The notes below the pieces were generated by a model that worked only from the letters and a program-made list of their open reading frames with translations, was not told the DNA's origin and made no database searches. From positions 1 through 64,000 of the forward strand of contig CBFFRP010000437.1 in NCBI GenBank assembly GCA_965644295.1: a stretch of DNA of 64,000 nt. Reading direction: 5' to 3'. A program made the position numbers and the translations under genes. Below are positions 55,867 through 64,000 of this stretch, one piece after another. The number at the start of each line of letters is the position of its first letter. Within the stretch, counting starts at the first letter, position 1. Source of the stretch: Paraphysomonas bandaiensis. Its lineage: Eukaryota > Chrysophyceae.

Positions 55867-57058
55867 TGGTTTTAACCACACTCAAAAACCACACTCACCA
55901 TCACAGCACAAAAAACACTGTTGTTATGTACGGAAAAAACGTAACAGTCAATTCAGACTCGACTCAAATGAAGTATGTGAATATGGCAGCAGCGGCCAAC
56001 ACTCCCAGTGACCCAATCACAGGGCAAAATGATGTGCAGGTAACTTCATTATATTCGACTCATTCTTATACTTAGAGATGTCTTCAAAGCAGAGCAGATT
56101 CAATACAAAAGAGCGCACAGAGAAGGCTGCACGGCAAGCCAAAATAGGGGCTGAGTCGAAGAAGCTTAAAAAACAGTGGAAGCGGATTGGTTTGAGACAT
56201 AAATCGTTTCATCTGTTCACTGTGAGTAAGATATAACAAGATGTGTGCTATTTGGATTCGTATTTATGGCAAACAATTCGTGTTTACCGGTGTCTAGAAG
56301 AAGGTCCTTCCACTGTGTTCAGATCTGGAATAATACCGAAAAGAGTTCAGAAGAAATTATCCTACGATTTCGTCGTTTGGCATACTATTTGCCGAAACAT
56401 TCACTGCCAACTTTATGTTTGACAAACTCTACTCTGAAGATGTCTCCTTGAAGTTTAAGAGTATTCTTAGAGGTATTATTAATCCGAAGCAGTTTCCTGC
56501 GTTGACACGACTGGTGCAGCACGGAGTAGATATGTGGGGAAAATAGAATGGGTATAGAAGAAAAGAAAGAAGCATATAGTTGTGCACGCTCATAGGAAAG
56601 ATGGGAAGCAACACACAGTATTAAGTAATGCGTACACGAGGCGGACAACCAAGGCCTTGACATCATATATGTATTCCTGTGCGTGATGACTATTCCAAGC
56701 TGTTTTTTACGCCTATGACAAATACACAAGCAAATCAAACAGAGGGTATGACCACACAGGGATGGTGGTAATGGGCGTTTGGGTGAGGCGGGAAAAAGCA
56801 TAATTCGTTTATGTTTGGTTGTATAATAGAAAACACTGTCAACGCATATCGTCATATAATGAATGTCAATTCCGAAGATTTTGAGTACTTTAGTTATATT
56901 GCCAAACACTAGCAAACGATTTGTATGTGCATGCAAGCACACTCTCTGATAGTACTATTCAGTAGAGTAATACAATAAATTTAATTGATTTGGACGTAAA
57001 TATATTACTTCTTATAAGTGTGGTTACTGACTGTGGTTAATGAGTGTGGTTAAGACCA
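55867..57058. mobile_element. 1192-bp terminal-inverted-repeat transposon inserted in the LTR
   Basis: The ends are TGGTTTTAACCACACTCA and the inverse of TGGTCTTAACCACACTCA, 17 of 18 identical. Flanks are GAT on both sides (55864-55866 and 57059-57061), and the unoccupied LTR copy at 12786-13072 reads straight across the site. A short target duplication with these ends does not match a family I can name with confidence; 3-bp duplications occur in PIF/Harbinger and CACTA groups. It contains coding-like exons (see 55926-56546) but no recognised transposase. Confidence 0.82.
55926..56546 (+). CDS. Possible spliced gene carried by the 1192-bp element
   Basis: From 55926 a frame reads MYGKNVTVNSDSTQMKYVNM then AAAANTPSDPITGQNDVQ to a donor. 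A basic exon at about 56080-56220 reads FNTKERTEKAARQAKIGAES and KKLKKQWKRIGLRHKSFHLF to another donor. A last segment (56370-56546) reads ILFAETFTANFMFDKLYSED then VSLKFKSILRGIINPKQFPA and ends QHGVDMWGK. The exon junctions are not resolved and the product is unknown. A longer minus-strand frame at 56385-56942 overlaps, but has less protein-like composition. Confidence 0.35.
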
Positions 57059-57116
57059 GATATTAATAAAAATCTATCTAGTCTTACGACAAATTCTCTC
57101 TGTGATTTAGCTGAAA

Positions 57117-58340
57117 ATGAGCAATTGTCAATATGGTAGCGAGCGAGGAGGAGAGAAGGAGGATAGAGGAGTAGTGCCACAGTTTAATGAGAACAATGTT
57201 GAACAATGGATTGAAGGCTTCGAAACGTTCCTCATGAGGAAAGAGCAAAGTGAGGTAGCGGTGGAGCCACCACCGAAGGAAAACGTTAATGGAGGAGAAG
57301 TCTTACAGACCGGCTGTGAAAAAGTACTGGAAGGCGAATGCCATAGCGTATTCGTACTGCAGAGAGGCAGTGCAAACATCTTCGAAGGCGCTTCAGAAAT
57401 TCCATCTTCTACATAAAGGGTTCAAGGCTGATGGAAAAGGAAGCAACAGGTTTAAGCAAGGCGCATATTATGATTGATGAGTTGAAGAAGTGCTTTGCTG
57501 GAGGGAAGCAGAACAAGATCAGTGAGCTGTTGACTCAGTATGGCTCTTTCCGTATGCGTCCGGAGGAGACTGCGAAGAAGGACTATATATTACAGTTTGA
57601 AATACTGCTGAAAGAGCTACAGGAGCAGCAGCAGGACATATCGGAGCTCTCAAAAATAACACGGTTATTACGAGAAGGTCTATTAAATGAGGAATATGCT
57701 CCTTTGAATGTTGCTGTGTACTTGATGCCTGATGATGTTGATTATGCAACATTATCAAGGAATATAGAACGGTATGATGATACCATTCCTGTAAGGATTG
57801 CGTTAGAGAGCGGAAACGCAAGAAGGTGGAGGAGCTGAATTTCATTGAAAAGAGCAAACGGTCTCGAACAGAACGGGATAAGCGTAAGAAGGGCAATTGT
57901 AGATATTGCAGGAAAGAAGGAATCCCTCATAGCCATTCAACTGAACAGTGCAGGAGGAAGCAGAGGAAGAAGGATGGAGAGATATCAGGGCAGCGTCCTG
58001 GAAGTGCTGAGTATACGGGATGCAGAAATTGCAAGTCTCTGGAACATCTTGCTGCTGATTGTCCAACGACGAAGAAAAAGCATTCTAGAAGAATCATGGT
58101 AGGAAGCTGCTGACAGTAGAGAATATACGGCGCGTGGAGAACCGGCAGATTTCTCTGATGAAGATAAAGCTAATAATATGATCGAGGATGTTATGAAATT
58201 GTCATGCAATATACATGAAACGAATATATGTAGTGTAAATGATGACATGCATTATACATATATTGACACCTGCTGTTCATCATCGATGTTCTTGATGAAT
58301 GATGCGACAATGCTTGATACTCATATATGAATACATCAAA
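57117..58340 (+). pseudogene. Copia gag and protease remains, frameshifted
   Basis: The gag core begins MSNCQYGSERGGEKED at 57117, passes to a second frame near 57400 (AHIMIDELKKCFAGGKQNKI, LLREGLLNEEYAPLNVAVYL) and to a third near 57830. The third frame carries two zinc knuckles, NCRYCRKEGIPHSHSTEQC (irregular) and GCRNCKSLEHLAADC (CX2CX4HX4C). About 150 nt on, YIDTCCSSSMFLMNDATML corresponds to the protease D-T/S-G-A site, with the glycine and alanine replaced by Cys-Cys. Two frameshifts and a degraded active site show the element is dead. No integrase or reverse transcriptase follows. Confidence 0.7.
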
Positions 58341-58529
58341 GGTGATAAAAACGGCTCTAAGAAGGGATCAGAGATTCATGGTTCCCGTGGAGCATGGAGA
58401 GACATAGAAATTTCAGATCAGATCAATCGATGCCTGTGCTCCGGACGTAAGTTGAACGAAATGGGCTATCGATACACGGTGTGGTATGGGATCCAAATTA
58501 TGACTGTAATTATGAAGAAACTATGAACC

Positions 58530-59278
58530 TTGAAGAATTCATCAAGGCTATATGCTGCTTGTCTTATAGGAATGACACACGCTGGAACTCTGTCCATCAT
58601 TCATGGAAGCGGTATTTGTTACTTATTACTTACTCCTGTGTTGACTTGTGATAATTTCAATGACGATGTTACGGACATCGTAACTACCTTTTGTACCACA
58701 GCACCGACGGATCGCGCAAGTAACATCAAACCTTCTTGCTATAAGTGCAACGAAGTCGCATTGATGCTGCAGAAATCGTCTGTGGATCATTATGATGTTG
58801 TGCGTAGGATGTTCGACAAACTTATTGAAAACTTTCCTGATATGGAACAGTATCTTGGTGCTAATGTTACCATTACAACTGACCCAATATTCGAGAGAAG
58901 CCAACTGGAGAATACTCTGACTGTTGCAGATGCTAAAACCGTTAAGGTCTATCTCCTTGCGGCTCATAAGGATGACGATAGCAGTGGCGATGATGAAACG
59001 GGGAAAACACGAGGATTTGCTGTGGATATAGTGAGAGAAGCTGTGGCAAAAGAGGCAAAGAACATCAGGAGAGCCACTAAATATCGCTCCATGATGAATC
59101 ATTTGGTGACGACTTCCAATATTGTTGCGCGATTATTTAGCAGAGCAAATCTATTTATGAGAGACCAGCGCAAGCTAATGGAACCCCAGCATATCGAGCA
59201 GTACTCTTTTTGAGCTGCAATAAATTCTTCTGGAACGAAGTTACCATTGATGATATTATAGTTGCTGATGATGTTTAA
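58530..59278 (+). pseudogene. C-terminal part of a hAT transposase
   Basis: A frame from 58530 to 59213 ends in TTSNIVARLFSRANLFMRDQ then RKLMEPQHIEQYSF. A one-base frame change at about 59208 would continue FLSCNKFFWNEVTIDDIIV to 59278. The SNIVARLFS...MEPQHIE...FLSCNKFFW pattern is the hAT dimerisation region (SN-ER-FS, P-LE, LK-N--LW). Upstream, VRRMFDKLIENFPDMEQYLG also fits hAT transposases of protists. The N-terminal half with the catalytic Asp residues and BED finger is missing here. The block at 59735-59840, shared with the hAT MITE, may be its terminal region. Confidence 0.65.
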
Positions 59279-59734
59279 GAATATTGTTCGCATTAGCTAA
59301 TAACTGACCTGTAACATGGGAACGAACTGCTCATCATTGCTGTTAAATATAGCTAGTACTTAGTCTATATAAACACTTTCCATTTACTTTTTTCCAAAGC
59401 AATGAAGCAATAGTAATCAAACCATTATAATGGTCCATTCATGGTTATACGCAAGCCTGAGGGGTAGAGGAAACTTTTTGTGATGCCTGCAACTTTTAAA
59501 TCAACATCTCTCTACTACATTCATTGATATTCGCTATAAAAGTAGAGTTTAGCTGTTTGTGAAATTATAAGCTGTATTATTTCGTCAACATTAGTCACAT
59601 ACATATGGAAGGTGAAGAAGTAACTTAGATATGAAAATATATATCTCATATATTCATTGCTATATTCGCTATATATCTCTCATCATTTATTGCTATTCGC
59701 TATAATTATATTCTTTCAACCAGGAAAACGGAAG

Positions 59735-59840
59735 AATACGTTGGAATACTACTATTGTTAGAATGTTCCATCAATAGTAGTATTGATAGATTTTTTAAAC
59801 CGGCCCAATAATACTATTTTGCAATATTATATTGGTATTT
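59735..59840 (+). mobile_element. hAT subterminal block / MITE fragment
   Basis: CTATTGTTAGAATGTTCCATCA followed by ATAGTAGTATTGATAGATTT and TTTAAACCGGCCCAATAATAC matches the blocks in 26854-27326. No CAGGG terminus is seen next to it. Confidence 0.6.
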
Positions 59841-60239
59841 AATCCGTAAGTATAGACATCCGTAGAGAATTCAATTATTACAGTTCGTTCACTCATAAGT
59901 AGCTGCTCCTAATATCAGCAAATATATTTCTAGAACTAGACATAAGTCTTAAAAAGTAAGCATATGCACTGAAAGCTTACGTCACAAAGATATATGAGAC
60001 ATAGTTTTACCTAGTAGCCGGTTTACTATACCGTTAAGACAAGTGAAAGTGACCAGCACAAATTTCGCGAATTTTACACTAACAAAATATGGCTCTAATC
60101 CATATCACAATTCCTGTGAATAGTGAAGTGTACAGCGACCTCAGATGGGTTCTGTATATCTTCCATTTCTTTGTCAGAAATAAACTTAGGGTTATTTGCT
60201 AGTATATTCTCTCTGATGTCATCGTCAGGTAGAGTTACA

Positions 60240-62260
60240 TTATTGTCATATACTCACCACCCAACAAATTATCCTGTCTGAGCCAGATGTTCATACAATC
60301 ATGCGCATGTCTAACCAAAGAATCCAGTTCATGTCTCTACCAGAAAAGTACCTTCGTCCAATGCTATTCTTGATGTTTGCCCAGTAGAGTTCTATCGGTT
60401 GGAAATAGGTGGGGTAAAAATCACTTCCAAACAAAGCACTGCAAAACGACATTCTACCCAACAAGTCAGCAAGTCGCAAAGATGTCGTCAGCCTCTTGAA
60501 GCTCCCTGAGAGATGGACCTGCTGGAGAATTTCGAAACCCTCCATGCCTAGGCACTTCAAACTGAAGCAGCGTGCCATTCCTGTTAACAGTAATATGGGA
60601 CCCCCTCCAGGCAGACACTTGCGCAGCAGCGTACACTCACTCTTGCTGAGACGATAAGGGTTAATCATGCCTCCCATATGGTAGGGGGCATTGTCCAATA
60701 CTAGAATGCAAGGGGTACCAGGATACTTTTTCTTCCACTTTGGAACAAAGTAACAGTGAATTCATTTCTCAAACGACTCGAAATTCATGGCAGTGTGTAT
60801 AGAGGAAGGACCACAACGTAGACCGTAATTTATCTTTTTTATTTTCTAATTGCCAACGAATTGCATCGACAACTATCAAACGATCTCCCTTAGACGACTT
60901 TGTTTCTTGCCGTTTTACACCTTGGGGTCTTCCTGCTATGTTATCTCAACAACCATGTAATGTCTCATCCATGTATGCAATGCAGGCACCCGCTTGTTTT
61001 TCTTTTTTGATTGCATTTGTAGAGACGCTAATAAGTTGAGTGATGAACAAACCTGGAAAAGCGCTTTAAACCTGGTGAAATTTTGAAAATGTCGATTGAT
61101 GTTGAGTTTTTGATGATTTTTGTAATAAATACTGCAGCAGGTGTGAAGAGAACATGTTTTTAAAGACATTTAATAAGTTTTATATTAGTTACAGGCCAAA
61201 AATGTAAGAATGTAACGGTTACACTATACATGATATATGCGTACTATAGTGCTATGTATATTTCTCATGTAGAGCAAAGTTCTGTTGGCTAATTAAAAAT
61301 AATTACAAGCGATACTCAATATAAATCCTCGCACATTCGCTAGTAATACTAGATGCAGAATCAACTGCATCTACATCTACCCACCACTCCTTTTAGTGGG
61401 TTTCTAAATAGAACACCACCTCGGAGTACTGTCACTATTACTGGAAGGGATATTATGAGGCTTACCCTAGTGGGCTACGTTCAATATTAGGTACATTACA
61501 CAAATAATCATAATCTTGCGATCTGAAATGTCTGATGGCACTGCAGTGGATGATATTTGCAACTCTGTTAGACAGTCCACACTCTTACATGCAAACGACT
61601 TATAATGATCTCCATATACCCGTGCGACACTCCGTTGGCCTGAAAAATCCTTTCCCTCCCTCCTCACCAATGACAACACGAAATATGATTAGATAAACTT
61701 CACAAGACAAGCATTTCGAACTCTGCTGGCTGTAACAGTCGAACAAGCATCACGATTTCTATGCAAGACGCCCTCACATGCACACGTCATCATGCAAAAT
61801 ACACGGTATCACATCACATTATCATCGGTTTTTGTACATAAAAATAACATAAATTGTCGGATTTGCAGTGTTATCAAAGTCGAACCACATTCGTTTTCGT
61901 AAAGCGGTGCATGACACTTTGATGTCAAATTGGTTCTCGAGATACCGATGCAGATCCGCATATACGTATGCCTTGCGCCATCCCGCAATTCATTCATAAT
62001 GTAGTCATGATGAGATATAAGCATCTCTTTCTGAATTTTCGTGTGCTCAAGACATATATAGGCCTTGCTGCCTGTACCTCGAGTTGGTGCTATACTGCAC
62101 GGGGTACATTACACTTCTTGACCATTTGTGTCATACTCCTAAATGACATGTCTAACAGTCGTGTCACTCATATGTAATGCGACAGCAGTAAATTTAATGG
62201 CTGCGGTGTGGTTGCTTGCTCTCTTCTTCATAATAACATTAGAATAGATGAGTAAGACAT
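60240..62260 (-). pseudogene. IS630/Tc1-like (DDE_3) transposase, decayed and split
   Basis: The N-terminal part lies at about 62260-61800 on the minus strand: KKRASNHTAAIKFTAVALHM, SDTTVRHVI (helix-turn-helix-like), MNELRDGARHTYM and, in another frame, YLENQFDIKVSCTALRKRMW. The catalytic part lies at about 61080-60250: YMDET (first Asp, about 60975), GDRLIVVDAIRW, CILVLDNAPYHMGG (second Asp, about 60690) and YFQPIELYWANIKNSIGRRY (final Glu, about 60380). Several stops and frame changes make it non-functional. About 600 bp of unrelated repeat sequence (61180-61790) separate the two halves, so a later insertion probably split it. Confidence 0.65.
61260..61500 (-). repeat. Decayed copy of the 35130-35365 coding relic
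   Basis: Matches 35130-35365 in the same orientation, including CTACCCACCACTCCTTTTAGTG, CACCTCGGAGTACTGTC, TATTATGAGGCTTACCCT and ATTAGGTACATTACACAAA. The protein sense is broken by a stop. It lies between the two halves of the transposase pseudogene. Confidence 0.7.
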
Positions 62261-62759
62261 TAACAACATCATTAAATGATGCCAATTGGCCTTGAGGTCG
62301 ACATAGCTCCTCCGTGCATTGTATCCAATGGATGATTTACTGACAGATTTTGATCTCTTGTTAACAAGCAGGCCTTTAAAGAAAATACCCAATGTGAGAT
62401 TGTCACCAGTGAAACTTACCACAAACAAGGAGTTCGTTAGAGGTGAAATGCAAAATATATATTTAGGACCACAGTGTTGGCATCATTCTATTCGATTAGG
62501 GTTACATTGCATACTCTAACACACGGTAGTAAGCAACAATTCTTGTGCGCTTGCCAGATAAAAAAGGAGCAGCAACAACTTCGCCAGTATCTACCTACTC
62601 TTGAACAGGGTCTTGGCACTTTTTCTCTTATTGGAGGGTGCTGTTACGAACTAATCGGTATGCATATTAGGTGCAAGGGAGAAGTGCTCAGGGGGCAAAA
62701 ACTAGCTGACTTTCCGTAACAGATCTCACCTCTCACATACACGTCACCCACTCCACTCC

Positions 62760-62865
62760 TCAAACGTGCGGCACAGGAACGCCAGAAACACTGCCCAAAA
62801 CTAACTAACACCAATACAAGGGACCGTTGCACCAAGGTGCTTGCAGCAATGCACAAGCAGTCCCG
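62760..62865 (+). mobile_element. SINE-like repeat, short fragment
   Basis: CGTTGCACCAAGGTGCTTGC followed by AGCAATGCACAAGCAG matches the TTGCACCTTCGTGCTTGCGG and CGCACAAGCAG blocks of the family. The remainder is too diverged to bound. Confidence 0.4.
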
Positions 62866-63138
62866 AGACGGTTGAATAATTTATTAAGTAGACACAGCCG
62901 TTCACATGTTCCGGACGGACGTCAGTGCCATATTCCGGACGTAAGTGATTGTTCATGACTCTGGCAACATTAATATGTGTATTTGTTACGGTCTAGCATA
63001 CGGTCAAACTATTTTCCCCCTGCAACCGCTATATGTAAATTCCTTTTTGTCTTCATACATACATCCATTTTGTCTTCAGTCGTGCGACTCTTAGGGTGCG
63101 AAGGACTCAATTAATGTCCCTCTTGGTGCACGTGTTGG

Positions 63139-63714
63139 CTATCGCATGCTCTCGAGGAAGACTCCTTTAGCATGATGTCCTAGTGCGCGCTGTTGTGTGG
63201 CTATAGAGCTTCTGTTCTTGCAATCTGCATTAGTAGTAGGAATAATTTGGATGGGAGCATATGAGTATATGAGAGCTGTGACAACTGCTAGTAGATCGTA
63301 CGCATAAGGATCACTGACAGATATGCCTCTCACAAGAGTCGAAAGCCATAGAATTTTGCGCGACCACATATCCCCAAATCGCACTCCTGTGGAAGCCACA
63401 GACGATCCGCACCACCGGAGTGAGATCATGCGTGAGGCGGCGTAGCACTCCGTGAAGCTTGTGTGACATGAATCTGTAAAGCGGTCAACAAGGCTCAACA
63501 TTTCTGTGATTTCAGTAAAAATGTGATCGTCGAGGGGTTCAGATGGAGCAGGTTGTTGTAGGGTAAGACCCACTTCTGCACCCCATTCGTGGAGGCTTAG
63601 GGTGAAATGGTGGTTGTCTGGGACAAAAGAAATCGGGCAGCATTCTCGGCTGCTCCTCCTAGGATATTTGCTCTCTGGAGGAGCCCCATTTCTGTTCCTG
63701 TGCTCGGTCAGAGA
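63139..63714 (-). CDS. Unidentified C-terminal exon (about 190 codons open, no start found)
   Basis: An open minus-strand frame runs from about 63714 to the stop at 63139. It reads SKYPRRSSRECCPISFVPDN, HHFTLSLHEWGAEVGLTLQQ, then LDDHIFTEITEMLSLVDRFT and SLRWCGSSVASTGVRFGDMW, DPYAYDLLAVVTALIYSYAP. The longest Met-started part is 144 codons. Its upstream edge has AG near 63720, so it may be a last exon whose gene continues to the right. No domain recognised; composition is more protein-like than the AT-rich flanks. Confidence 0.4.
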   Translation of the reverse strand, partial: SLTEHRNRNGAPPESKYPRRSSRECCPISFVPDNHHFTLSLHEWGAEVGLTLQQPAPSEPLDDHIFTEITEMLSLVDRFTDSCHTSFTECYAASRMISLRWCGSSVASTGVRFGDMWSRKILWLSTLVRGISVSDPYAYDLLAVVTALIYSYAPIQIIPTTNADCKNRSSIATQQRALGHHAKGVFLESMR

Positions 63715-63720
63715 AGTGTT

Positions 63721-64000
63721 TTAGGCCTTAATAGTCGTCCGTAATATTAAATTAATTGTCTTACGTATTTTATAAATCACTATTAAATACTCTACTCTTA
63801 AAATATGTATTAATATTAAAAATACTAAATAAAATATATTAATACTGGATACGTTGGGTGGATTCATTATATAATAACAAACTATTTTTACTATTTTCTT
63901 ATATCCTTTGAAATAGTATCTAGTTAGTTGATAGCACTACTTTTTCAGTGGAAAAAGTGGATAATTTATTTTTTGTTTTTTAATGTATAATTTTAACTTA
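63721..64000. other. AT-rich right end, no feature seen
   Basis: Very AT-rich, no open frame of note. Upstream exons of the 63139-63714 frame, if real, would have to lie in or beyond this stretch. Confidence 0.35.

Larger units (their letters stand above)
55643..57125 (+). mobile_element. Copia-family 5' LTR, interrupted by a 1.2-kb DNA element
   Basis: 55643-55866 and 57062-57125 together match, in inverse orientation, the 12786-13072 LTR, which has no interruption. The LTR leads straight into a gag frame at 57117. The two halves were one before the 55867-57058 insertion. Confidence 0.8.

Noticed and set aside
56385-56942. 185-codon minus-strand frame in the 1.2-kb element
   Set aside because: Rich in Cys, His and Leu without pattern, and it overlaps protein-like exons on the other strand; probably a shadow.

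Overview
This window is nuclear eukaryotic DNA, AT-rich, with densely packed spliced genes and many mobile-element relics. The first 1.1 kb is the 5' two thirds of an 18S rRNA on the minus strand. Its sequence around AACTATGCCGACTAGGG, the short introns (mostly 42-87 nt) and the protease families suggest a stramenopile or another SAR-group protist. That placement is inference by eye; I could not align the 18S.

Layout. 1-1148: 18S rRNA. 1149-2127: rDNA spacer. 2128-5190: Ty1/copia element that has lost its integrase in frame. 6.8-12.6 kb: a divergent gene pair (a disordered coiled-coil protein and a three-repeat surface protein) separated by a 1.1-kb tetranucleotide array. 15.4-16.5 kb: a secreted papain-type protease. 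16.5-22 kb: transposon graveyard. 22.3-23.1 kb: TrmB-type tRNA methyltransferase. 25.5-26.4 kb: CCCH zinc-finger protein. 27.6-33.9 kb: a second divergent pair (a triple-KH RNA-binding protein and a 13-exon subtilisin), again separated by a tetranucleotide array. 34.3-36.8 kb: a fold-back DNA element. 37.2-40 kb: a second subtilisin, convergent with the first. 41.1-47.7 kb: SINE-like copies and a large hAT-type composite element with its own genes. 48.3-52.5 kb: CAND1, the cullin exchange factor. 52.9-55.5 kb: a membrane-anchored aspartic protease resembling plasmepsin V. 55.6-64 kb: a copia LTR split by a 1.2-kb terminal-inverted-repeat element, copia gag/protease remains, hAT and IS630/Tc1-like transposase relics, and one unidentified C-terminal exon.

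I rebuilt exon structures by hand from GT-AG boundaries and reading phase for the KH protein (8 exons, 371 aa), subtilisin 1 (13 exons, 1093 aa), subtilisin 2 (7 exons, 832 aa), CAND1 (5 exons, 1306 aa), the aspartic protease (4 exons, 786 aa), the surface protein (3 exons) and TrmB (2 exons). Each total is a whole number of codons. The genes do not form an operon or pathway. The clearest theme is secreted or membrane proteolysis: one papain, two subtilisins with different membrane anchors, one anchored aspartic protease and one repeat-bearing surface protein in 45 kb.

The most interesting non-gene signals are the two giant (TATG)n arrays, each inside a head-to-head promoter; a roughly 0.5-kb repeat family with perfect 13-bp target duplications; the in-frame integrase deletion; and transposon insertions with readable target-site duplications. 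I found no CRISPR, no tRNA gene and no clear undescribed multi-gene system.
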